Below, piece after piece: positions 43,130-50,105 of a stretch of DNA of 50,105 bases. Each line of letters begins with the position of its first letter. Position 1 is the stretch's first letter. Under the pieces are notes generated by a model. It searched no databases. It had not been told where the DNA came from and saw nothing but the letters and a program-made list of their open reading frames with translations. The position numbers and the translations under genes are program-made. Source of the stretch: Candidatus Rokuibacteriota bacterium (lineage in GTDB: Bacteria; Methylomirabilota; Methylomirabilia; Rokubacteriales; CSP1-6). The DNA lies in contig QHSL01000043.1 in NCBI GenBank assembly GCA_003220435.1, positions 1 to 50,105 on the forward strand. Reading direction: 5' to 3'.

Positions 43130-43657
43130 TTAGGCGGCCTCCAGGACCGTGCAGTCGAGCTGGACGGCTACGCTGCGTCGGAGCAAGTCGACCGAGACCA
43201 CCAGGAGCCCCTTCTTGGGGTTCACCCGGAGCACGAAGCCCTCGACGTCGGCCAGCGGCCCGTCGGTGATGCGTACCCGCTGCCCCTCCCGGAGATACGG
43301 ATAGGGCAGGATCGGCAGGCCACAGTGGACGAGCTTCTGGATCGCCTCGACCTCGGAATCGGGAACGACGTCGAGGTGGTCCCACCGTTCTCCGAGCAGG
43401 CGCACCAGGCCGCGCGCCTTCCGGACCTCGAGGTAGCTCAACTTGTCCACGGCGTGCCGAAGGAAGAGATATCCGCGGAACAGGGGGACGCGCTCACGGC
43501 GCCGGATCCCACCCCGTCTGGACCACGACTCGATGTGGGGCAGGAAGAGGTCGAAGCCCTTCGCCGCCAGCTGGTCGTAGACGAGCTGCTCGAAATTGCT
43601 GCGCGTCCATAGGACCCGCCAGGGCGCGGTGACCGTGTTCGCGACGACTTCTGCCAA
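43130..43657 (-). CDS. NusG/RfaH-like transcription antiterminator
   Basis: A 175-residue NusG paralogue, of the kind (RfaH, LoaP, UpxY) that keeps RNA polymerase going through long polysaccharide operons. WRVLWTRSNFEQLVYDQLAA starts the NGN domain, VPLFRGYLFLRH and LVRLLGERWDHLDVVPDSEV continue it, and REGQRVRITDGPLADVEGFV is the KOW domain. The chosen start is TTG at 43657, preceded by AGGGGG at 7 bases; an ATG at 43855 in frame would overlap the kinase gene and run through low-complexity sequence. It is the first gene after the export block and lies just before glmS and the ~40 kb of minus-strand assembly genes. Confidence 0.88.
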   Translation of the reverse strand: MAEVVANTVTAPWRVLWTRSNFEQLVYDQLAAKGFDLFLPHIESWSRRGGIRRRERVPLFRGYLFLRHAVDKLSYLEVRKARGLVRLLGERWDHLDVVPDSEVEAIQKLVHCGLPILPYPYLREGQRVRITDGPLADVEGFVLRVNPKKGLLVVSVDLLRRSVAVQLDCTVLEAA

Positions 43658-43787
43658 GGCTTCGCCCCCTTTGGTCTGGTTCCCCTCACCGGGGTTCCGG
43701 CCACTTTTGTGAATCGGTATTTGCGCGCGGCCGAACCTCGAGCCGCGCGTCACCGCCTCGCCGTCACAGGTGCCTCGCGTGAGGGCG
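43658..43787 (-). promoter_or_regulatory. Structured leader of the NusG-like gene
   Basis: A 130-base gap, the longest between minus-strand genes in the right half. It holds a perfect 8-base stem CGCGCGGC / GCCGCGCG with a 10-base loop at 43724-43749, and a CCCC / GGGG hairpin with a 5-base loop at 43682-43694, close to the ribosome site. The large hairpin is not followed by a U-tract, so it is not a normal intrinsic terminator. It could be a pause or antitermination signal or the base of a regulatory RNA. No known riboswitch was recognised. Confidence 0.5.
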
Positions 43788-44705
43788 TTATTCGTCAGAG
43801 GCGGCGTGTCTCTTCCGCGATCCGTTCGGAAAACCCCGCCAGCGTCTCGACGCATAGGAACCTCTCGAGAGGTGACGGTCGTCTCCGTTGAAGACCATGC
43901 CCACGATCTTGGCGGGCTCCAGGAGGTTCAGGGCCTCCTCGAGCAGCCGGCGGGGCGTGCGGTCGGCCGCGACCACAATCAAAAAGCCATCGACCCATTT
44001 TCCGATGATGCGACTGTCGGGGACCGACACCAGCGGCGGGGTGTCGACGATCACGTAGTCATAGGCCCTGCGCGCCTCGGCGAGCAGCTCCACGACGCGG
44101 GGCGACTTCAGCACCTCGTACGGGGCTGACGGGCGGCGCCCGGCCGGCAGCACCGACAGATTCAGGTGCGCGAGGGACTGGGTGACGGCGCCCAATCGCA
44201 GACTCGGATCCAAAATCGCGTCGACGAGGCCGCGGGCGGCCGACTCGGCGAGGCCGAGCTGCGCGACCAGATTCGCCGCCCGAAGATCCGCGTCGATGAG
44301 CAGCACCCGGGCGTCAGGGGCCTGGGCGAGCGCGCCCGCGAGGTTGATGGCCGTCGTGGTCTTGCCGTCAGCCGTGTCCGGGCTCGAGACCGCGATGACC
44401 GAGAGATCGGTCGTCCGGCGAAGCTGCTCGATCTGGTGGCGCAGCGCCCGATACTGTTCGGCTCCAAACGACGCCGGTGCCAGCAGACTCACCAAGTGCC
44501 CGTCGATTTCCGCGGTCAGCTCCGGCTCCGGCACCCGCCGGGTCGCTTCGACCGGGGGTCGGGAGAACGGCGATGCCCGGGGCGCTTCCACCTCCTGCGG
44601 GACCGGGCTCGTCGTCGGCTCGCTCACCGCCGCCGGCGGCGGCGCGGGCTGGCGAAGGGCCCGATCGTGCTCAGCGCGCTCGAGAGCTCTGAAAAATGTG
44701 CTCAT
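43788..44705 (-). CDS. CpsD/CapB-like bacterial tyrosine kinase (BY-kinase), cytoplasmic part
   Basis: Partner kinase of the Wzz-like chain-length protein. The 305 residues begin with MSTFFRALERAEHDRAL, as in exosortase-locus BY-kinases, followed by a Pro-rich linker (about 20-65). The P-loop is SSPDTADGKTTTAINLA, Walker A' VLLIDADLRAANL and Walker B YDYVIVDTPPLV. The C-terminus (RGSYASRRWRG...) has only one Tyr, whereas typical BY-kinases end in a Tyr cluster for autophosphorylation. ATG at 44705 overlaps the ATPase stop (ATGA). Regulation of chain length by phosphorylation is inferred from the family. Confidence 0.88.
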   Translation of the reverse strand: MSTFFRALERAEHDRALRQPAPPPAAVSEPTTSPVPQEVEAPRASPFSRPPVEATRRVPEPELTAEIDGHLVSLLAPASFGAEQYRALRHQIEQLRRTTDLSVIAVSSPDTADGKTTTAINLAGALAQAPDARVLLIDADLRAANLVAQLGLAESAARGLVDAILDPSLRLGAVTQSLAHLNLSVLPAGRRPSAPYEVLKSPRVVELLAEARRAYDYVIVDTPPLVSVPDSRIIGKWVDGFLIVVAADRTPRRLLEEALNLLEPAKIVGMVFNGDDRHLSRGSYASRRWRGFPNGSRKRHAASDE

Positions 44706-45682
44706 GGGACCAGCAGCTGCCGCACGGACTGGACGACCCCCAGCGCGGCCGAGTTGGATTTCACTGCCAGGGCGGCGACCAGGCTCGCGAGGGTGACGGC
44801 GAGGGTGCCGAGGCCCCAGCGCACCACGAGCTCGGCACGTGGCCTGCGCAACTCCGTGCCCTTCCGCTGCGGCCGCGTACCTTCCTCCAGATACTCGATC
44901 GCCTGGTTGACGATGTGCCGCTCGATCCGGCGCTTCTGGTCGGCGTAGCCGAACAGCAGGCAGTGATCACACACGGTGTTGATCAGTCGCGGGATCCCGC
45001 CCGAATACGCCGCGATGCGGTCCACCGCCGAGTTGGCGAACAGACCCAGGTCGCGGGCTCCGGCGATGCGGAGCCGTGTCCGGATGTAGGCGCGCGTCTC
45101 GTCGACGGTCAACGGCGGCACCTGGCAACGCAAGCCGAGGCGCTGCTTGAGCTGCGCCAGCCCGGGCAGGTTGAGCTTGGCCTTGAGCTCGGGCTGGCCC
45201 ACAAGGAGGATTTGCAAGAGCTTGCTCGAGGCGGTCTCGAAGTTCGACAGGAGCCGGATCTGCTCCAGCGTCGGCGCATCGAGGTTCTGGGCCTCGTCGA
45301 TGATCAGGACGGTGTTCTGCCCGGCGCGCTCGCGCTCGATGAGGAAGTTGTTCAGCGCGATCAGCCGCTGCGCGCGGGACTCGCCCCGCTTGGCGATGCC
45401 GAGGTCCTCGAGGACGTACTCGAGGAGCTCGTCGAACGGGAGCGTGGAGTTGACGACGAACGAGATCGCGCTCTGCCCGTTCAACCGCTGGCACAGGGCG
45501 CGCAGGAGGGTGGTCTTGCCGGTGCCGACCTTGCCGGTCAGCACGATGAAGCCCTTCCGCTCCTGGACGCCGTACAGGAGCTGGGCCAGCGCCTCGCGAT
45601 GCCCGGGGCTCATGTAGAGAAACCGGGGATCCGGAGTCGCGTTGAAGGGCTTCTCCGTGAGTCCGTAGAACGTCAAATACAT
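44702..45682 (-). CDS. ExeA-like AAA ATPase of XrtA/PEP-CTERM loci
   Basis: A 326-residue ATPase found near exosortase EPS genes. MYLTFYGLTEKPFNATPDPR is the family's opening, Walker A is TGKVGTGKTTLL, Walker B is VLIIDEAQNL, and sensor parts follow (LLVGQPELKAKLNLPGL, YSGGIPRLINTVCDHCLL). A single helix near the C-terminus (VRWGLGTLAVTLASLVAALA) probably ties it to the inner membrane. ATG at 45682 is chosen because GAGGA lies 8 bases upstream; the start at 45766 lies inside the chain-length gene. It may power assembly of the export complex; the exact role is not known. Confidence 0.92.
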   Translation of the reverse strand: MYLTFYGLTEKPFNATPDPRFLYMSPGHREALAQLLYGVQERKGFIVLTGKVGTGKTTLLRALCQRLNGQSAISFVVNSTLPFDELLEYVLEDLGIAKRGESRAQRLIALNNFLIERERAGQNTVLIIDEAQNLDAPTLEQIRLLSNFETASSKLLQILLVGQPELKAKLNLPGLAQLKQRLGLRCQVPPLTVDETRAYIRTRLRIAGARDLGLFANSAVDRIAAYSGGIPRLINTVCDHCLLFGYADQKRRIERHIVNQAIEYLEEGTRPQRKGTELRRPRAELVVRWGLGTLAVTLASLVAALAVKSNSAALGVVQSVRQLLVP

Positions 45683-45692
45683 TGCACAGTCC

Positions 45693-47342
45693 TCACGAGC
45701 CAACCCGCGCCAGCAACATGGCGAGGCGCTCATTGCCATTGGCCGCCAAATAGGCGATACCGACAATCAGAACGAGGGCGACGAACGTGGCCGCGCTGGC
45801 GAGTCGCATCCGCCACGAGCCGCGGCGCTGGTCCTCGAGCGTCATGATCCGGGGAATGCTGACCAGGACCGGGACGTTGCTGAACGCCCGCAGGGCGTCG
45901 ACCTCGTGGAACGAGGTGTCGATGTGCTCGGCCAGCAGCGCAGCGCCGACCGCGAGGCCGAGCGAGGCCGCCACGGTCAAGAGCAGGAGCCGCAGGCGAT
46001 TGGGCGCCGCCGGCTGCGGGCTCGGAACGGCCGGATCCAGCACCCGGAATTGCTCGCCCTTCTGCCGTTGCTCCATGCTCTCGGCGAGCTGAGCCTCCTC
46101 GTAGCGCTTGAGCAGTGACGCATAGAGCTCGCGCGTGCTCTCGTAGTCGCGCGACATCTCGCGGAACTCCTGCTCGCGCCTGGGCACGTTCTCCACTCGG
46201 GCCTGGTACGTCGCAATGCCCTCGCGCAGCCGGCCCTCCTCGGTCTTGAGGATCTTGAGGTCGGACTGGACCTCGCTGAGCGCCTCCTTCAAGCGGAGCG
46301 CGTACGGCGTGAGCGGAACGGCCGGCGGGGCCGGCGCCGACGTGGTCGCCGTCGCGCTCGGGTCGGGCTTGGGCCCCCGCGCCTTGGCCTCGGCGAGCTC
46401 GCGCTCGAGGGCCGCGACCTCGGCGGTCAACTGGACGACGTCCGGGTACTTGTCGCTGAACTGGATGCGGAGCTTGGCCAGCTCCTCCTTCTTCTGGGCG
46501 AGCCGGACCGCCTCGCGGAGCTCGGGCGAGGCAAACGTGGCGCCCGGCCCGGCGGCGGCGATGGCCGCCGGGGAGAGGAACTGCTCGGCCTCCGCGAGCT
46601 GGTTCGAGACCGCCTGCCGCCGCTCCGTGGCGCGCGTCTGGTTGTCGGAGTTCTGGCGCAGCTGCGCGTGCAGCCGCTCGAGGGTGGCGAGGTTGGCGTC
46701 CATCTGCTGGGGCAGCTCGCCGAGATACCGGCGCTTGAACGCGCTGACCCGCTGCTCTTGCTCGTCGAGCCGCACCTTCGTCTCACCCAGCTGCGCCTTG
46801 AGGAACTCGGTGGTGCTGGTCGCCTGGCGCTCGCGCGCCCTGAGGTTTTCCTCGATGTAGAAGGACGCCAGGGTGTTGGTGACGAGCGAGACCGTGGCGG
46901 CGTCCGTGCCCTGATAGCTGATCGTGAAGGCCACGGTCGCCTCGCGCAGCCCCCGCAGCTCGGCGCTCTTGATCTCGAGCTTGATGTCGTTGCGCATGCG
47001 CTGGACGACGTCTTCGAGCTGGGCCTTCTTACGCATCTCTCCGTAGAGGCCGAAGCGGTTGATCAGGGCCTCGAGGCGCGTGCGGCTCAGGACTTCCTGG
47101 CTGATCGTGTGCAGCCGGGTCTCCAGGGCGCTGGTCACCGTCGACCGCACGAAGGCCTCGGGGACCTGCTGGCGATCGACGAGGACGGTCGCCGCGGACC
47201 GGTAGATGTCCGGCAGGAACGAGATCAGGCTGACCCCCGCCGCCAGCGGGGCGACGAACGCGAGGATCGCCAGCCACTTCCGCCGGCTCCACACCGCCAG
47301 CAGCATGTCGAGCCCGGACTGTTGCCGTGTCTCTTCGGCCAT
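45693..47342 (-). CDS. Chain-length determinant (Wzz-like), XrtA-locus type
   Basis: A 549-residue inner-membrane co-polymerase controlling polysaccharide chain length. One helix near residues 22-41 (WLAILAFVAPLAAGVSLISF) and a second near 508-530, with a long periplasmic coiled-coil region between (EFLKAQLGETKVRLDEQEQR, EKEELAKLRIQFSDKYPDVV in part). A Pro-rich stretch lies near the second helix (PAVPSPQPAAPNRLR). The second half has VPRREQEFREMSRDYESTRE, a mark of the PEP-CTERM-type Wzz group. It has no fused kinase; the kinase is the gene at 43788-44705. It follows the Wza-like gene by 25 bases. Confidence 0.92.
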   Translation of the reverse strand: MAEETRQQSGLDMLLAVWSRRKWLAILAFVAPLAAGVSLISFLPDIYRSAATVLVDRQQVPEAFVRSTVTSALETRLHTISQEVLSRTRLEALINRFGLYGEMRKKAQLEDVVQRMRNDIKLEIKSAELRGLREATVAFTISYQGTDAATVSLVTNTLASFYIEENLRARERQATSTTEFLKAQLGETKVRLDEQEQRVSAFKRRYLGELPQQMDANLATLERLHAQLRQNSDNQTRATERRQAVSNQLAEAEQFLSPAAIAAAGPGATFASPELREAVRLAQKKEELAKLRIQFSDKYPDVVQLTAEVAALERELAEAKARGPKPDPSATATTSAPAPPAVPLTPYALRLKEALSEVQSDLKILKTEEGRLREGIATYQARVENVPRREQEFREMSRDYESTRELYASLLKRYEEAQLAESMEQRQKGEQFRVLDPAVPSPQPAAPNRLRLLLLTVAASLGLAVGAALLAEHIDTSFHEVDALRAFSNVPVLVSIPRIMTLEDQRRGSWRMRLASAATFVALVLIVGIAYLAANGNERLAMLLARVGS

Positions 47343-47367
47343 CGTTCAGTCGCCCCCTCGGGATTCC

Positions 47368-47961
47368 TTACGGCACCAGGACGATGTCGCCGTTGCGGAG
47401 ATAGAAGTTCTCCTGCTCGCCGGCGATGATCTTGTTGTAGTTGAACGCGGTCCGCTTCATGGTCGCGCCCTCCGGGTGCAGGACCACGATGCGCGAGCGT
47501 GACGCGAACTGAGTGAACCCCCCGGCGAGGGCGAGGACGTCCAGCACGGTGGCCCAGCTCTTCAGCTCGTAGCGGCCGGGCTTTACCACCTCGCCGATGA
47601 CGGACACCTTGAAGCTCCTGATGTCCGAGACGATCACGGACACCTCGGGGCTCGGCATGTACTCGGCGAGGCGCTTGACCAGCTCTTCGCGGAGCTCGAC
47701 GGCGGTCAGCCCGGCGGCCTGCACGTCATTGACGAGCGGGAGCGAGATCTTGCCGTCCGGTCTCACCGGCACGCTGCGGCTCATCGCGTCGTTCTTCCAG
47801 ACCGAGATCTGCAGCAGATCCTCGGGGCCGATCCGGTACACGTCCGGCGAGGCATTGCGATTGCCCTCCGCCGGTGCCTGGGCGCTGCTCGACCCCGCGG
47901 CGGCAACGACCGCGGCGACCAGCGCACCGGCGATCAGGGAGCGGACCTTGCCGTGCATCAT
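47368..47961 (-). CDS. Polysaccharide export protein (EpsE/Wza-like)
   Basis: Outer-membrane or periplasmic export channel subunit. The 197 residues have a signal peptide (SLIAGALVAAVVAAAGSSSA), a Poly_export domain (YRIGPEDLLQISVWKNDAMS, VRPDGKISLPLVNDVQAAG, in parts) and an SLBB domain (VSVIGEVVKPGRYELKSWAT). It is far shorter than Wza (~380 residues) and lacks the C-terminal helix that forms the outer-membrane barrel; no lipobox Cys is seen. This short form is usual in exosortase EPS loci. ATG at 47961 is preceded by GAGG; a GTG at 47976 would overlap the regulator stop (GTGA) but has no ribosome site. Confidence 0.92.
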   Translation of the reverse strand: MMHGKVRSLIAGALVAAVVAAAGSSSAQAPAEGNRNASPDVYRIGPEDLLQISVWKNDAMSRSVPVRPDGKISLPLVNDVQAAGLTAVELREELVKRLAEYMPSPEVSVIVSDIRSFKVSVIGEVVKPGRYELKSWATVLDVLALAGGFTQFASRSRIVVLHPEGATMKRTAFNYNKIIAGEQENFYLRNGDIVLVP

Positions 47962-47972
47962 GGTCTTTCGCC

Positions 47973-49367
<1,395 letters not shown>

Positions 49368-49393
49368 GTCCGTGAATTCACGACCAAACGAAG

Positions 49394-49409
49394 CGCAACT
49401 CCTGTGCCA
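49394..49409 (-). promoter_or_regulatory. Sigma-54 promoter of the prsR-like gene
   Basis: Read on the minus strand the element is TGGCACAGGAGTTGCG. It matches the consensus TGGCAC-N5-TTGC perfectly in both halves with correct spacing. The predicted start of transcription is near 49384, giving a leader of about 17 bases before the ATG at 49367. Confidence 0.8.
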
Positions 49410-49510
49410 CCGGTCAATTTCTGCCCGCCAGGGAGGGAGATATTACTGATTTTTCACAGAAACCTCCGGGCACCCGGCCATGTAAGAACCTTCACACCAC
49501 ACCGCGGCAA

Positions 49511-49567
49511 AGTGGGTAATTCGGGACCCACTGTGCAAGCGCTTTCCACTTCCGGAAAGTTGCACAG
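49511..49567. repeat. Inverted repeats, likely activator-binding sites
   Basis: The main repeat at 49531-49567 has outer arms CTGTGCAA and TTGCACAG and inner arms CTTTCC and GGAAAG around a 6-base centre; both pairs are exact. A second repeat, AGTGGGT / ACCCACT with an 8-base gap, lies at 49511-49532 and overlaps it by 2 bases. Such arms suit the dimeric Fis-type HTH of the adjacent regulator, so they are likely upstream activating sequences. Binding is inferred. Confidence 0.65.
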
Positions 49568-49576
49568 GGCTTACTG

Positions 49577-49657
49577 GAAACAGTTTCGCAACATTCGCTG
49601 CCCGGGGTGACGGTCGGCTGCGTACGAAGTGCACGGCGGTTTCCGGTTTGCGAAAAC
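49577..49657. repeat. Minor inverted repeats in the divergent region
   Basis: GAAAC-A-GTTTC at 49577-49587 overlaps GTTTCGCAAC (49583-49592), and a reversed relative GTTTGCGAAAAC sits at 49646-49657; the TTTCGCAA and TTGCGAAA cores are exact inverted copies 56 bases apart. They could be further half-sites for the regulator. They may also be chance similarities. Confidence 0.35.
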
Positions 49658-49728
49658 AATTTCAGATCCGGTGGGCGAACGCGTGCGTGATCTGCCGAGA
49701 AACTGCGGGTTTCGTTCGAGCGAGGGCT

Positions 49729-49744
49729 TGGCACACGGTGTGCT
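49729..49744 (+). promoter_or_regulatory. Sigma-54 promoter of the PEP-CTERM-like gene
   Basis: TGGCACACGGTGTGCT matches TGGCAC-N5-TTGCW with a perfect -24 half and four of five bases in the -12 half, at correct spacing. Transcription should begin near 49755, just before GGAGAG and the GTG at 49771. This supports the short form of the gene, since longer readings would start upstream of the transcript. Confidence 0.78.
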
Positions 49745-49770
49745 CAGTACTGTATGGAGAGTTTCGAGGA

Positions 49771-50094
49771 GTGAACCCGCAGCAACGAGAGGCAGCGGCG
49801 CTGAAAGCACTCGACCTTCGGTCTCTGACGATCGTGTGGGCTCTCGTGCTGGCCACGCCCGTCGCGGCGATGTCGCAATCGAGCGTCATCGTGAGCGTCT
49901 GTCCTGAAGGAAGTGGCCCGGCGTGTCAGACAAGCGCGCTTTCCGGCTCCTCGACCAACGTTGACGCCGGGGGAAGAGCCGGCTTCGCCGTCACCGACCC
50001 GGCGACGCTCGTGGTCCTTGGGGCCGGCCTGGTGAGCCTGGGTCTGTGGACGCGGAGGATCTTGCCGGGCCGGCGGGTGACCTCGAGCAGCTAG
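49771..50094 (+). CDS. Small secreted protein with a PEP-CTERM-like tail
   Basis: A 107-residue protein with no recognised domain between its two ends. A signal peptide (LRSLTIVWALVLATPVAA, about 16-33) leads to a short Ser/Gly-rich middle with two Cys (44 and 52). The tail VTDPATLVVLGAGLVSLG, then LWTRRILPGRR, follows the PEP-CTERM plan (PEPAT, helix, basic end), but the motif reads TDPAT. It is the likely substrate of the exosortase at 26-28 kb. GTG at 49771 has GGAGAG 9 bases upstream and fits the sigma-54 promoter; a TTG at 49648 in frame would start before the promoter and give no ordinary signal peptide. Confidence 0.7.
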   Translation: MNPQQREAAALKALDLRSLTIVWALVLATPVAAMSQSSVIVSVCPEGSGPACQTSALSGSSTNVDAGGRAGFAVTDPATLVVLGAGLVSLGLWTRRILPGRRVTSSS

Positions 50095-50105
50095 CTACAG
50101 GCCCC

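Larger units (their letters stand above)
49368..49770. other. Divergent control region between prsR-like and PEP-CTERM-like genes
   Basis: 403 bases with no gene. It holds one good sigma-54 promoter in each direction, at 49394-49409 (minus) and 49729-49744 (plus), and between them a set of inverted repeats (49511-49567 and smaller ones to 49657). The arrangement is that of a shared upstream activating region for an NtrC-class activator. The repeats lie about 100-175 bases from the minus promoter and about 160-220 bases from the plus promoter, normal distances for looping. Confidence 0.75.

Noticed and set aside
43658-43787. Cyclic-di-GMP or cobalamin riboswitch before the NusG-like gene
   Set aside because: A few short stretches look similar (GGCCGGAACC, GGGGGCGAAGCC), but the conserved core bases and the order of helices do not fit either class.
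49648-49770. TTG start at 49648 for the PEP-CTERM-like gene
   Set aside because: It lies upstream of the sigma-54 promoter at 49729-49744, and the extra residues would put about 70 residues before the signal-peptide core.

Overview
The window is a large exopolysaccharide (EPS) biosynthesis, export and sorting locus of the PEP-CTERM/exosortase (XrtA-like) type. It comes from a high-GC Gram-negative bacterium. The GC-rich codons, frequent GTG/TTG starts, Wza/Wzz/BY-kinase export genes, an outer-membrane export protein and sigma-54 control fit a proteobacterium or a Rokubacteria/NC10-like lineage. The taxon is an inference; no rRNA or tRNA gene was seen. About 39 of 42 genes lie on the minus strand, so the locus reads from right to left.

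Right end (43.1-50.1 kb), control and export. A sigma-54 response regulator of the PEP-CTERM-box type (prsR-like, 47973-49367) is divergent from a tiny secreted protein with a PEP-CTERM-like tail (49771-50094). The 403 bases between them hold two good sigma-54 -24/-12 promoters, one per gene, around nested inverted repeats. Then come a Wza/EpsE-like export protein, a Wzz-like chain-length protein, an ExeA-like ATPase, a BY-kinase, and a NusG/RfaH-like antiterminator with a structured leader.

Middle (23-43 kb), precursors, sorting and decoration. The genes are glmS, a polyprenyl-phosphate sugar-phosphate transferase that would start the repeat unit, a UDP-HexNAc-type dehydrogenase and a DUF3473-type deacetylase. 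Next is a tightly coupled block for an unusual sugar: C-methyltransferase, adenylation-carrier-thioesterase protein, RfbC, aminopeptidase-like DUF4910 protein, PhyH-like dioxygenase, SDR, cytidylyltransferase, PIG-L deacetylase and epimerase. An exosortase fused to EpsI, two FemAB/GNAT proteins, and a deacetylase that seems to start at CTG follow.

Left part (1-23 kb), assembly. It holds an aminotransferase, a deacetylase, GT2 and GT4 glycosyltransferases, an AlgD-like GDP-mannose dehydrogenase, a PaaK/CapK-like ligase, a Wzy-type polymerase/ligase, a membrane-anchored heparinase/alginate-lyase-like protein, and a Wzm/Wzt ABC exporter. A duplicated cysteine-rich protein of unknown function, more glycosyltransferases and an apiosidase-like lipoprotein end the window. 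Two plus-strand genes interrupt the series: a VanZ-like membrane protein (6158-7324) and a secreted lyase-like protein (12378-13379). The stretch 9.6-13.4 kb is visibly poorer in GC and may be a later insertion.

Together the genes can make nucleotide sugars (including uronic acids), start a lipid-linked repeat on undecaprenyl phosphate, extend, deacetylate and decorate it, polymerise and export it, and sort small PEP-CTERM proteins to the surface. No Wzx flippase and no PrsK sensor kinase lie in the window.
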